This document shows, one piece after another, positions 29,720 through 44,290 of a DNA stretch of 64,000 bases (position 1 is the stretch's first letter; each line of letters opens with the position of its first letter). Origin of the DNA: Fagopyrum homotropicum (taxonomy: Eukaryota > Streptophyta > Magnoliopsida > Caryophyllales > Polygonaceae); assembly GCA_033239125.1 (NCBI GenBank), contig BSWB01000005.1:144270494-144334493 (forward strand). The letters run 5' to 3'. A program made the position numbers and the translations under genes. The notes beneath the pieces were generated by a model that was not told the origin of the DNA, searched no databases, and was given only the letters and a program-made list of their open reading frames with translations.

Positions 29720-32700
29720 AAACCGGTAAAGTCGAATTGACCATGCCGAATTTGGACATTAATCGATGAAAGGCATGTGGATCTAGAGCTTTAGTTAGAA
29801 CATCTGCGAGTTGAGCAGTGGAGGAAACATGGGAAGCAACAAGGGAGCCATTCTGTATTTGATCACGAACGGTTTGGCAGTCGATCTCGATGTGCTTTGT
29901 CCGTTTGTGAAATACGGGATTAGAGGCGATGTAGAGTGCGGACTGATTATCACATTAGAGTTTCATTGGCAGACCATGTTGGACACCGAAAGTTTTTAAG
30001 AAGAGAACGCAGCCACAACACAAGTTGATGCTGCAATCGCTCTATACTCGGCCTCTGCCGATGAACGAGACACTGTAATTTGCTTCTTCGTTTTCCAAGA
30101 CACCGGGGATGAGCCTAGAAACACAAAGAAACTTGTTGTAGAGCGGCGGGTGAGCGGACAACTCGCATAATCTGAGTCGCAATATGCTCGTAGGCGGAGA
30201 TCACTAGACTGTGACAAAAATATACCCTTGGCTGGGGCCTGTTTGATGTATCGAAGGACTCACAGTGCAGCAGTCCAGTGAGACTGTCGAGGAGCTTGCA
30301 TAAATTGTGCCAACATGTGTACGGTGTAGCATAGATCTGGACGGGTTATTGACAAGTAAATTAACCGACCCACCAACCTGCGATATCTTTCAGCATCAGG
30401 CATGAGTGAACTAGTATCTTGAGCAAGACCATGCTTGGTGTCCAAAGGTGAAAGAGCAAGTTTGACCCCCAAATACCCCGCCACTTGTAGGATATTTAAA
30501 GCATACCGCCTTTGATTCAGAATAAGCCCAGCCGGTATGTGGATAATTTCTATGCCCAGAAAAAAACGCAAAGGTCCCAAATCTTTCATATGGAAGCATT
30601 TGTGGAGATAAACTTTGAAACGAGCTATTGTGGCTGGATTGTTATCTGTCATCACCAAGTCATCAACATATATAAGAACACTAAGTTGAATACCTGACTT
30701 AGCAAATGTGAACATCGAATAATCCGTATAAGACTGTTGGAAACCGTAGGCATGAAGAGCATTAGTAAGTTTTGCAAACCACATCCTGGAAGCTTGTCGG
30801 AGCCCGTACAAGGAGCGACGTAGACGACATACTTGTGTGGAGTTAGAGCTGTGAAACCCGGGGGTGGTAACATGTACACCTCCTCTTCTAAATCGCCGTG
30901 AAGAAACGCATTATGTACGTCCATTTGGTGAAGTTCCCATATGTTTATGGTTGCAACTGCTAAGAATAATTTGACGGTGACCAATTTCGCAACAGGAGCG
31001 AATGTTTGATGATAATCCAGCCCCTCGCGTTGTCTGTTTCCGAGGACAACAAGCCTAGCCTTGTACCGTTTGACAGTGCCGTTAACATTGTATGTTACTT
31101 TGAAATCCCAATTAGAACCGATTGGACGACGATTGGAAGGGAGGTCTACCATATCCCAGGTTTTGTTTTGCTCAAGAACCTTGATTTCAGCTTGCATTGC
31201 AGCCCGCCAGTGGGCATGAGGGACGGCTGTTGCGAACGTTTTTGGCTCAATTTCAAGGTTTCAAGATCTGAGAGCATTGACAAACATTGGAGACAAGTGT
31301 GTATATTTCACATAATCGAATAGAGGATAAGGGTTACCTGAAGACGGAGCCGGAGGAGCAAAGCCGGAAGCGGAATTGAAAGAAGTCGTTGTTTGACACA
31401 CATAATCCTTTAGCAAGGTGGAAGGAATGTGGGTACGAGTACTACGGCGGAGGGTTGGCTGAGGAGTTGCGGCTGTTGGAAGAGGGTCAACTTGAGGAGC
31501 GGTTGCCGCAGTTGGTGAATGGGCTGAAGAATTAAGGCTGAGGTGGTCCCCCTCTGTTGGAGTGTGGGGAATGTCAACATCATAGTGAACGGATACACGA
31601 TTATGTTTTACTTTGGTTTGAGATGAATTTTGTAAAAAAGGAGATATGGTTTCAAAAAATTGCACATCACACGACACAAAAATTTGTTTTGTTTGTAGAT
31701 CATATAACTTCCACCCTTTTTTATTATATAGGTAACCTAAGAAAACACACTTACATCCCCGTGCCATGAATTTGTCGGAATGACGTGGTAGAATAGAGCT
31801 GTAAGCTAGACATCCAATGACACGTAAATGAGTGGTGACCGATGACTTACCATACAAAAAGTCATATGGGGTTTTATCGGTGAGAATTTTGGTTGGTGTT
31901 CTGTTTATCAAATAGCAAGCAACAAGAACACATTTACCCCAAAATTGTATAGGTAAACCACCCTGAAACCTAATAGCACGAGCAATATTTAGGATGTGTC
32001 TGTGTTTGCGCTTGACCCATCCATTTTGTTGTGGAGTATGGACACATGATGTTTCTAGGAGGATCCCTTTACTATCTAAAAAAGGTCGTAATGCAAGAAA
32101 TTCTTTAGCATTATCGCTTCAGAACTTTTTGACTGACGTTTTAAATTGTGTAGTGGTCATTGCACAAAATTGCTCGATAAAGATAGATGCTTCACTCTTT
32201 GAACGTAAAAGATACACCCATGTTGTACGAGAATAATCATCAAGAATGGTGTGGAAATAAGAAGCCCCGGAGGTAGATAAAACACGATAAGATCCCCATA
32301 TGTCAATATGAACTAAATCAAACAAACAAGATGCATGTGATGTGCTTGTTGGAAAAGAAGAGCGCGGTTGTTTGGCGCGAAAACAAATGTCACAAGGGAC
32401 ATTATTAGCTTTACTAAAAACGGAAAACTCATCTAATTTATGTGAAGGTTGACCAAAGCGTTGGTGGAGTAGTTGTGGTGATTAAGAAAATTGAGGGGGG
32501 TTGTGCTGGCCGGATTATGTAGTGTCATCCAACAAAGCCAGTAAACCCCGTCTCGGACTTCACCCGCTCCAATCACCGTGTTCAAAGCTTGGTCCTGCAT
32601 CACACATAATCATTCAGTAAAAAATACAAGACACTGTAAATCAATGGTAAGTTGATTGACTGATATTAAATTGCAGTGGAGGCCCGGGACGAAGAGGACA

Positions 32701-33800
32701 TCACGCAATATAGAGTACTAGAGGTGAGAGCTACAGTTCGTGCATGCATGCTTTGAACAATAGTAGCATCGGGCAATTTTACTTGTCTAGGACTCTAGGT
32801 GCTACTCGATGAAAGTCAGATAACAACTGACGAGAACCCGTCATATGAAAGGAGGCCCCTGAGTCTAAAATCCAAGGTGTAGTTATACCTGCAGCAGTGT
32901 CATTACGAGAATGAGATTGGTAGTTTTTGAACGTATTGAAGAGATACGTCCACTGATCCTCAGTAATTGCCGGAGTGAGTGTGGATTTGTCAGTCGAGAA
33001 AGCAGGAGTGCCCAATAGTGACACTTGATTAGCAACAATTGGAGTTTGGGACGATGGTGCGGGTGTAGAGAGACTAGGTTTGCGTGGTGCAGCACCGGTT
33101 TTGGAATCAGTCACCCCGCGACCGTTATTCCACCACTCTGGATAGCCGATGATCTTAAAGCATGAACTTGTGTCATGGCCAGATTTAGAGCATTGCTTAC
33201 AATATTGCTTACTTTTGTCAATACGAGGTGCACCTTGGCGAGGTGTAGAAGATTGTCGGGAAGCAGCAAAAGCAACAACATCAACGGATGGTTCCCGGGT
33301 TCGGGCAATAGTCTTGAGACGTTCCTCTTGAACAGTGAGAGAGAATACCCGGTTCAGATTTGGCAGAGGGTCCTGAACCACAATTACAGAACGCAATGAT
33401 GCATAAGGATCATCGTTGAGTCCGATCAAAAATTGATGGACCCGATGTTCTTCCTTCCTTTCTCAGCGAGACCGCAGGTGCAAGTACATTGACATACATT
33501 AGTTTTATGTGAAGCTATCTCAATCCCAGAGTTTTTTCATTCGAGAAAAGTATGATGATACCTGATCACTGTCTTGGATGCTCTTTGATGGTGCCTGTTA
33601 GGAACCCTAATTTGAGTTTTGCAGAGAACGCGCAAGTTATAGCAGTGGCCCATTCGCGATAATTAGATTCGCCTTTGAGTAGAACTGCGCATATAGTAAG
33701 ATCAGGATGATCGGAGGGATGTAAGTAATATGGAGAAGCAGAGCTTTAGTCATGGTGTTGGGATGGGTGGGTAGGTTCTAGAAAGAAAGTAGAATGGTTA
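29720..33800 (-). pseudogene. Copia-3 gag-pol, frameshifted
   Basis: Minus-strand pieces in order: Gag with the zinc knuckle CKQCSKSGHDTSSC (about 33195-33145) and protease WILDSGASFHMTG (about 32860); integrase HIDIWGSYRVL and VLDDYSRTTWVYLLR (about 32300-32200), QQNGWVKRKHRHILN (about 32030) and CKCVFLGYLYNKKGW (about 31760); RT LHQMDVHNAFLHGDLEEEVY (about 30930) and YVDDLVMT (about 30660); RNase H YCDSDYASCPLTRRSTTSF (about 30180), SSAEAEYRAIA, then RTKHIEIDC and ADVLTKAL in other frames. Several frameshifts and stops prevent a full polyprotein. Confidence 0.92.
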
Positions 33801-33823
33801 AAAGGATCGAAGGCCTGATACCA

Positions 33824-33969
33824 TGTGAGATTTAGTATGGCTGAGAAATATGTTCTGTATATTCATCTTTTGGCATAATTTATAGATTTACAGAGTTAAA
33901 AGATATATGAAAGATATGTGCAGTTATAACAAACAGAAAATATCCCTATCCCTATGACTCCGTCTAACA
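33824..33969 (-). repeat. Copia-3 5' LTR
   Basis: tgtgagatttag to gactccgtctaaca, preceded on the plus strand by gcctgatacca, the reverse of the primer binding site. Confidence 0.93.
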
Positions 33970-34252
33970 TGGTGCTACGACTTCTTTGTGAAGATGATGG
34001 ATCAAGACACGCTATCTGGTGGAAGGGAGATCAATGACACTCTGAGGAGCTCATATGCCCTCAACAAGCTGGCTCAGAACTATGTGGCTTGCTACCAGGT
34101 CGGCATATGTCTCGTACGACACTCATAGAATCAGGGAGCGCAAGAGCACTGGTTTCAAGGCACCTGTGATGGTGCTGGGTAACGAGGCCTCTCTCGGGGA
34201 CATCCACTGGGGTGAAGCCGGAGAGGGTGCTAACAAAGCAAAGACTTTATAA

Positions 34253-34667
34253 AAGAAACCCAAACTTTTTATAATTTGAATTAAAAGGTCAACGTGTAAG
34301 AAATAAGAAACAAGGAGTCCAACAAAACGAAGAAGGGTTGAATAATATTGAAGAACCATACCTACTGATTGGCAATAGGGATGGCCAGCGATGGCTAATT
34401 TCATATCTGGACTAAATGAAGAAGGAAGATGAAGCCGATGAGACCAAATTGAAGAGGTGTCGTGGTGGGAAATCCAGAGGTGCAATGGTAGGAAATTTTG
34501 GGAATGGATCCAGTCAAACAGACAGGTGTCGAGGTGGATGGAGAGACATATGACACGGCATGAAAAGCTGATAGGGGTATTAATGGAACAAAATAGAAGC
34601 ACTGTAGATAACAGGGCAAATGCATTTATGGTGTTTTTGATTGAGTTTGACTCAGCGAGTCGGAGTA
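34253..34667. other. intergenic and promoter region of the ARF-like gene
   Basis: No supported gene; the overlapping open frames on both strands lack known domains. The ARF-like start codon follows. Confidence 0.45.
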
Positions 34668-35846
34668 ATGGGTCAAACAGTAACACGACTCGGTCAACAA
34701 CTCGTGGGTAAGGACCGGTTGTATGTTAGTGTGGTGGGTTTAGGTTTTTCCGGCAAAACAACGATCATTCATTACCTGAAAACTGGAAAATTCGCTGATT
34801 TCTCCACCGCCACCATCGGTACTTGTCTACTAATTGCTCTCTAATCGTTTTGAATTTTTGGAATTTGTAATCATTTTTTATGTTTTCTGCATTTCGATAC
34901 CCGAAGAATGCAATTGAGAATGTGAATTTAGGGCTTTTGCTTGTGCAACATATCATCGTAATTGACGTTGATGACAACATTAGGGTTTGAATTTTGATTC
35001 TGATACATTTCTTCCTTTTTATCAATCACACTGGATCAGGTTTCGAAATTGACACTTTGGAATTCAACGATTTTGAGCTCTGTGTAACTGATGTCGGTGG
35101 ACAAACCAAGGTATATCGTTCACCATGTCCACTTGTTTGCAGTATAAATATACTGATCTTGTGCTTCTTAATTACACTATTCTGCATAATCTACCATCAT
35201 TGCAGACATCGCTGTGTGATTTTCTTTTATGGGGTCATGGGATTGTGTTTGTGGTAGATAGCAGTGACAGGAACAGAATTGAAGATGCCAGAAATGAACT
35301 TCATAGTTTCCTGAACAAGGTTGCATTTTTTATACCCCGAATTTGTTCCTTTATACTATCACATGTTGCAATAGGATGTTCATTGGAAGAATATAATTGT
35401 TGTTTGATTTTTTTTTATTTACTTTCGTTGAGTTGTAGGATCAAGCGAAACAAAAGCCTCTTCTTGTCATTGCGAACAAGCAAGACCTTCCCGGTGCTTT
35501 GAGTGTTTATGAGATAATTGAGAAGCTTGATCTCCGTGGGCTTTGTGTGCACTGCTGGTAAATTCTTAGACTTATATGAGTAATCTCTATGATATGATCT
35601 AAAATTTGCATAATACTTTTGTTGAGTAATGTGTTTGGAACAACAGGCATGTTCAGCATACTTGTGCTGTCTCTGGTGAAGGGATCCGAGTGGGTTTTGA
35701 TTGGCTGTGCAGGAATATGGCTGGCAAGGCAAGTGTATTTTCTTCTATTTTCATTCATTTTCAGTGTATGCAGCATACTAATACCATTTCTTCTGATATG
35801 ATCACAGCCTTACGGACCCCACATTGAATCATCTGAAAAGAAGTGA
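34668..35846 (+). CDS. divergent ARF-like small GTPase
   Basis: Six exons, 34668-34818, 35040-35110, 35206-35319, 35439-35557, 35647-35728 and 35808-35846, give 191 residues with all phases consistent. The ARF/ARL fold binds GTP at membranes and recruits coats or effectors. Seen: MG at the start for myristoylation, G1 GLGFSGKTT (24-32), G3 DVGGQ (68-72), G4 NKQD (125-128), G5-like CAVSGEG, tail PYGPHIESSEKK. The usual IRPLWRHYFQ after DVGGQxK is replaced by the shorter TSLCDFLLWG, two residues less, and the G1 loop carries GF instead of DA. Intron 5 appears to be GC-AG (aag/gcaagt). The first intron positions match the ARF gene 1.1 kb downstream. It may be a functional lineage-specific ARL or an early pseudogene. 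Confidence 0.8.
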
Positions 35847-36937
35847 ATCATTGGAGATTTCTCGAGCAGATACATGCAGCTAGTCCAGACTCCACAGTTC
35901 ACATTCAGTAGACACAAGGTCTGTCATTTTGAGATGTCATATTGGCGGAAATAATCCATTTACAGCTTTACACAAAATTCCCAAAAAATAGTGTTAAGTT
36001 GTAATCTGATGTTCAATGCAACAATTGTTGTAGTTTGATTGAAATTGCATATGAGGTTGCAGAGGAAATCCTCTGTATTCTTGATGTGAACTGTATGCGT
36101 GCAATAAATAATTCATTCGGTTTGATGTAATGAGAAATGTAAACTTCTAAGCTGCAATTTCATCTTGACTTCTAATATCTGGGTATTACTATATATTTTC
36201 ACCATAATAAAAGAAATTCTTCTGATCAGAGTTTATAGTGGTATCAGTTTATAGATATGTCAACATGCCACCTTCAAGTGAACGATGCATAATTGGCCCA
36301 TGCTATGAGCTACCCGTAACGCGAAATGCTGATCAGAATTGTATGGCATGGCATTTGCCGGGAAAGAATAGGTAGCGGAGAGAAGGTTCTCATTGATTAT
36401 TCCCTTTTAGCATATCCCCATTCTGTTAGCTTAGATTTTCAGCTATCTCTGCAAGTTGAACAGGAAGAAATCCAAAAGAATAATTCAAAAGGAATGACTT
36501 ATTTGATTAGTACAGGATAAAATGGCTGAAAACGAAACCTAGCCTATTATCAGATTTCTTATTATTCACTATGATATGTCAATGTCACTGTAAGATTTAG
36601 ACGGAACATTGCTTAGTCCCCTTCCTAATTAATTAAATTTACATGTATTAGTCAAACATGACTTAGATCTCTTGTGGCTTTCTGACATTCTCTTATCTTT
36701 TTGTCTTTGAGGCTTAATTTCTTCCTGTATTATATCTCTTGTGCTCTCCTTGAAGTTTCTCTACAGTTAACCACATCCAATCCTCCTTTTCCGGGCGAAT
36801 AACCAAAGAAGTAACTAAAAAGAACTGAAATTGTATCTTTGTTTTTAGTCAATATTGCTGTTTTATGCGGTTGTGTCAAGACCTGCTCTTTGAGTTGCTT
36901 CATTTTTTGTGTTTGATTCAGTTAGCAGAAAGAAGAA
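35847..36937. other. spacer between the two ARF-family genes
   Basis: Holds the 3' UTR of the ARF-like gene, then AT-rich spacer and the promoter of the next gene. No other gene seen. Confidence 0.6.
36103..36108 (+). terminator. polyadenylation signal candidate for the ARF-like gene
   Basis: AATAAA 257 bp after the stop codon, followed by T/G-rich sequence (ttcattcggtttgatgtaat). Confidence 0.5.
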
Positions 36938-38351
36938 ATGGGTACGGCAATTTCTCGGCTAGTGAAGGCGCTCTTTGCAAAGAAAGAGATGAGAATTTTG
37001 ATGGTGGGTCTTGATGCTGCCGGGAAAACAACTATCTTATACAAGCTCAAACTTGGAGAAGTTGTCACCACCATTCCTACTATTGGTATAGCTGCTACTT
37101 CTTCCCTCTGCCCTCCGCTGCTAGTTCTTCCCAAGTAGTGACGTCTTGAAAAAACTTTGCTTATTCAAGATCTTTGATCTAAGAAGTTTCAAACCCAGTT
37201 GGTCATATGCTTGAGAGTTTCAGCCAGAGCTCAACTTATGATATTTCTATACAAATTTTTATTTCACAGGTTTCAATGTGGAGACCGTTGAGTACAAAAA
37301 TGTGAGTTTCACCGTTTGGGATGTCGGAGGCCAAGACAAGGTACATGTTCATCAAATAATATAAACATCAAAGTTAAAATGATCAAAGTGTAAGAATAAA
37401 ATTATAAACATCAAAGTTATGAGCCCTTCATATGTCACATGATCAGCATTCTTTCTAACTGTAGTGCAGTAGCTCACCAAAGACATGATTTTTAAATTCA
37501 TGGTGCTCACCACAAATACATGAATCAATACTAATAAAATACTAGTCTTTAATTTCGTTATAAAAAGCTCAAAGTGTTTACTATAAATATGTAGAGAGTG
37601 TACTCTCTATTTGAGAATTTTTCATGTGATATTCTAAACTGTGATCACCCTACAGATCCGTCCTTTGTGGAGGCATTACTTTCAAAACACCCATGGACTC
37701 ATCTATGTCATCGATAGCAATGATAGAGACAGAGTCGTGGAAGCAAGAGATGAGCTTCACAGGATGCTGCATGAGGTTAGTATAGTAAACGAGTTCTCCC
37801 AGCTTTCTTATTGTTTGGTCAAACTAAAATCTCTCTGAACTGTCTAGTGGGTCTGTCCCTTTTTTGTACATGCAGGATGAGCTACGCAACTCAAGTCTAC
37901 TTGTTTTTGCAAACAAGCAAGATCTTCCTAATGCTATAAGCATTGCTGAAATAACAGATAAACTCAGCTTGCACTCACTCCGTCAACGCAAATGGTAAAA
38001 CTTCACTCTCGCGCTGTTTGGTTCAAATTCATGGAAATATAACTTAACTGAAGTACATGTTCTATAGAGGCTATTGGTTAGCATTGGGAGGTTTACAAAT
38101 TTTGAAAGCCAATTCAAGTGTTTGGCAACTTTGTAGATTACCTTTCAAACACTCAATAAGATTCTTCATATTTTACAGAACTGTATTAAAAAATTACCCA
38201 ATTGTTTTATTTCAATCAAATGGGACCTTATTGCAACTATAACTACTTTGACTTCAGGTATATACAGAGTGCTTGTGCCACCTCTGGAGAAGGGCTATAT
38301 GAAGGTCTTGATTGGCTTTCCAACAATATCAATAGCAAGGTAGTTGGATAA
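36938..38351 (+). CDS. ARF: ADP-ribosylation factor (ARF) GTPase
   Basis: Five exons, 36938-37085, 37270-37340, 37656-37775, 37876-37994 and 38258-38351, all GT-AG, encode 183 residues, the normal ARF length. ARFs cycle on Golgi and endosomal membranes and recruit vesicle coats. Motifs: MGTAISRLVKALF myristoylated helix, GLDAAGKTT (G1), PTIGFNVETVEYKNVSFTVW switch I and interswitch, DVGGQDKIRPLWRHYFQNT switch II, NKQD (G4), CATSGEG (G5). All catalytic and switch residues look intact. It is in tandem with a divergent paralogue upstream and convergent with the cyclin gene downstream. Confidence 0.95.
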
Positions 38352-38547
38352 AGCAGCTTAATAGACCTGGTTTACTCGCACACAAAAACGCTATGTTGAT
38401 TAGCTTTAGGATGTGTGATTACAAGCTGGAAGTCTTCTTCAAGCACCGCCTTTCGTTTCTGGTACTCTTTCTGATGTTTCATTGATACCACACAGTACAT
38501 AGCATTTGGAGACAGTTGTGTTGTTTGTTCTTGGTTCTTGTCATATC

Positions 38548-38553
38548 AATAAA
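38548..38553 (+). terminator. polyadenylation signal candidate for the ARF gene
   Basis: AATAAA 197 bp after the ARF stop, followed by a TG-rich stretch. The convergent cyclin gene ends at 38838, leaving under 500 bp for both 3' UTRs. Confidence 0.6.
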
Positions 38554-38837
38554 ATGCTGTCTAGGTTTATGTTGTTTAGTGTCAAGGATGTTTGTTCTTA
38601 TTGTTACTCAGTTCGATTGATGAAATAAACAAAACTCGCTGAATCCTCTAAATAATACAAAAAAAAACTGTTATTGGCAACTTATTGTTGCCAAAATGAA
38701 GCACACAAGCTTAAAAAACAACTGCAGTGTGGGTTTTGCCATATATGTTGCCATCTGCTACAGGAGACTCTGCCCATTCTCTGGCATTCGAGTCGAGATT
38801 CTCCATTGACAGAAGCTCTTCAGCTTCTTCATGATGT

Positions 38838-40254
<1,417 letters not shown>

Positions 40255-41230
40255 TTTTATAAAATGTATGATTTTTAGGAAGATGTTGGCTATGGTGGTG
40301 TAGCTATAAGCTCTCAAGCTCTTCTTACCTTCTACTATTTATTTTTGGCTTTCCAAGTTCAAATAGGCAGAGGGGACCAAGTAAATTGAAACAAAGAAAG
40401 GGCCAATCATCGCGCAACCCAACGACGTCGTCCTGTTCAAAAAATATTATCATATACAATATTTCAAATTTATAAAAAAAAAGTTCACTGACTCATCACA
40501 TAAGTAATGGTCTGTGATACCCTAAATACAATACTGTAAAATCTGAAAAAAGGTAATATGATCCGATTTTGGTAGGATATTAGGTGTAGGGTTTTATTGT
40601 GATTCATAAATAAGGTATAATATTGTGTACAATTTCAACCCTACATACTATTTTTAAAATTATTTGTTTATGTATACTTGAAACATGGATATGGGAAAAT
40701 ATCATCACAAAAATGACATTTTTATCTTTTTTTCTCAAAAAAAAACCATTCGAGAAAATATATTAAAGCAGGTCGATGACCGCTAGTTCCAAAACACCCG
40801 CTGAAAAATCACAGTTAAATGTTTGCGAGTTTCCTATTATTTATCTCCTAAGCCAACCAAACTATAATATATTTATTTCCATCTCGAAATGTTAAAATTT
40901 TAACATTTCTCCATATTATTTATATATTTCACAAAAAGTTAAGAAGTTAATCATATATATTATTGTTCGATATACGCCCATACTAGTGATTAATATTAAT
41001 ATTGATTGACACTAGGAGTATGTAGTGTACGTGTCGATATGTTTTGAATGTCATTCCTCACATACTTGTTATGGCGACACTCAGAGTTTGAAATAGGTGT
41101 TGTTTGGGTGATAGTGTTGGATCATTTGTGTTTTCCCTTCTCAATAAAATCATTCTAAATAGACATAGTCAACATTTGATGACCGTTATTCTATAGAGTA
41201 AATAACGGCATTGCATAAAACACATATCTA
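40255..41230. other. cyclin promoter side and AT-rich intergenic DNA
   Basis: The first 150 bp or so should hold the cyclin 5' UTR and core promoter; aaaaataaatag on the minus strand near 40335-40346 could act as a TATA-like element. The rest shows no gene. Confidence 0.5.
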
Positions 41231-41335
41231 GATATCAATGTATCTGATATCAGTATCAATATATGGGTCTGATTTATCAAGATATAGGTATCACTATAGA
41301 TATCCATATTTGATATCTAGATATCAATACCAAAG
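41231..41335. repeat. GATATC-rich palindromic patch
   Basis: Repeated atatctagatatcaat and gatatca motifs in both orientations create several overlapping hairpins. The 92-codon plus-strand frame through it is low-complexity and not credible as a gene. Confidence 0.6.
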
Positions 41336-42296
<961 letters not shown>

Positions 42297-44030
42297 AAGT
42301 TTTACCGAGCCCTAACTCCAACAAGAGCATTTAAGTGAAGACAATATCATTTATAACACAAGAATTTGAATCTTAAATCCAAATGATTGGTTCATCGGAC
42401 TTTATCTAACTCAAAATTATTTCTTCTAATTCACTTTGACATTATAGTATCAAAAATTTGGTCCATGGTGTACGACATTATAGATGTTAACTAGCTTATA
42501 CTCCGGTTCTGCAGGAGTATTTGTTGATAAAAGTAAAAAATTATGTATTTATTATATTGATAAAATATAATTTACGAATAGAATAAGTAAACAGTCGACG
42601 TACGAGTAGATTAATGTTACATATGAATAGGTCAACGAATTACGTATGAGTAGGTCACAATCACCCACATATAAGTAGTAGGTCACAATAAAATATAACT
42701 TACGAATATAACATCAACGACCCACATACAAGTAGAAATGAACAACGTACAAGTAAGTCAATGACCCACATGCCCACATACAAATATGAATGTGATATGA
42801 ATAAAGATTATACTTGATCTTAATCAAAACGTTCATAAATGTATGATTTATTTAATTTTTTAATGTTATATTTCAATTTATACAATTTCTCAAAGTATCG
42901 TACTTAATAACCGAGGTGAGATAGCAAAATCCATGAAAATATGATCGAATTTAAAAAAATATGGATAACAAATGGTTTTTAGAAATAGGTATGATAAAAA
43001 AATTGTTTATTATGCTTTAGTAAAAGTAAAAATGGGAGTAAACTTTTTGTGTGATATATATCAAGTTATGAGATGACCAAATGCATGTTTTATAAAATAA
43101 TTATGGTTTAGTAAAAGAAATTTGATGGTTTAATTATAGAAAATATAAAAAAAAATTGTGAGAAAAAACATATGATTGTGTATCAATAAATATTACACAA
43201 TTTACACTTTGAGTACTTTAATATTTTTGTTTTTATCAGGTGTCAAACATTGAAAACGGGAGGAAATAGTTATTACCCATTAAAAATTTTAATCTAGTTG
43301 AAAAGTTTTCAAAATTAAACTCTAGTCAAGATAAACCCATACACGTGTTGATTTTTATATCCAGATGTCAAGGACATACCTTTACACATATAGTTTATAT
43401 ATTTCATACTAAAACTAATTGACAATAAAAAGAATAACGTTAGACACGTATAACTCTGTAGAGGTTGAAAATGTCAACACACTTGAGCTATTTTTTTATT
43501 TTTATTTTTTTTGTGAAGAACACCTAAGCTAGTTTAGTGAATATAGAAGTGAGCAATCCCATTTCTTCTCTTAACATTACATGATTGTAAGATATGAGTG
43601 AGTTTGCATTAAAATATAATCAAATCATAAACTAAATGATAAGGTATGTGTTATTGTGGAAAAGGAAGACACCCATGCAAATCTGTGAGTTTTTGAAGAG
43701 AATGACAAACATTTTGAGCTTGTTTATAAGCATCTGCATAGCTCCAATCGAAGGCGACAATAAGGTTTTAAAGGGACAAGAAGAAAAGGCTAAGTTTTGC
43801 ATTTCCCCAATGCCTACTTTCTCAACAAATAATAATAAAAATATACCTAATGTCAACATAACAAAATTATTTCTACAATGATAAAAGTCAGATTGATCTA
43901 TAATTATATATAGATAATGGTCCACCCTAATTTATGATATTGCTTATAAATTGTGAAAGGAATATTATAAAATTTGGTTTTTCAAAATAATAAAATAATT
44001 ATTTTATTTTTTTTATACAAGGGTAAGCAA
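42297..44030. other. AT-rich intergenic with short dispersed repeats
   Basis: Between 42590 and 42790 a short motif (acgtacgagtag / gtatgagtaggtca / acccacatacaagtag) recurs about eight times in loose form. No frame of interest elsewhere; small open frames at 43632-43925 overlap on both strands and lack domains. Confidence 0.5.
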
Positions 44031-44034
44031 AAGG

Positions 44035-44290
44035 GGGAACAGTCTCTAGAGACTTGTCGCCCCAAGGCATCCAACCGGATGAGGTCTTCAACATCTTCCG
44101 ATAGCACCTCGTCACCAGCCGTTGGCGCAAAGCTATACGACGCAAGTTAATCTGCTACGGTGTTGAAATTCCAGAAATAGTGGTGAGCACAAAGCTGATC
44201 AAAACCGAATATCCAAGAGGAGACATCCGAGAAGATCAAAACGGAGTCAAAGAGAAGAAGGGTGAAGCCGGAGGATGACTATCATCACGA
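44035..44290 (-). pseudogene. probable LINE RNase H-like fragment
   Basis: Minus-strand translation gives NFNTVAD, a stop, LASYSF, then EDVEDLIRLDALGRQVSRD. This resembles the N.VAD.LA ending and tail of RVT_3-type RNase H domains carried by plant LINEs and related genes. It is short and broken, and is separate from the LINE at 44839. Confidence 0.35.

Larger units (their letters stand above)
29559..33974 (-). mobile_element. decayed Ty1/copia retrotransposon (Copia-3)
   Basis: Element 29564-33969 on the minus strand, with a perfect 5-bp target duplication tggtg at 29559-29563 and 33970-33974. LTRs of about 147 bp differ at roughly 11 sites plus an indel, so it is much older than Copia-1. 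A primer binding site tggtatcaggcc (minus strand) abuts the right LTR, and a purine tract gagagggag abuts the left LTR. Internal order is Gag, protease, integrase, RT, RNase H. It inserted into the unidentified coding sequence. Confidence 0.95.
29160..34252 (+). pseudogene. unidentified GC-rich coding sequence interrupted by Copia-3
   Basis: The coding character runs from about 29160 to 29563 and resumes exactly after the Copia-3 target duplication at 33975-34252, ending at TAA. Visible blocks are MAQEERVKGILIKVQIG, NVNPILSGHMGGVNPSYLLD, AELKTAMERSA, then beyond the insertion KMMDQDTLSGGREINDTLRS, SYALNKLAQNYVA and SYDTHRIRERKSTGFKAP. At least two frameshifts (near 29440 and 34095) and a deletion with filler DNA near 29208 break it. 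It is a dead copy of a single-exon gene or mobile/viral-type gene that I cannot name. Confidence 0.5.

Noticed and set aside
42590..42790. telomere- or satellite-like array of acgtacgagtag motifs
   Set aside because: Spacing is irregular and units differ too much; only a loose dispersed motif.
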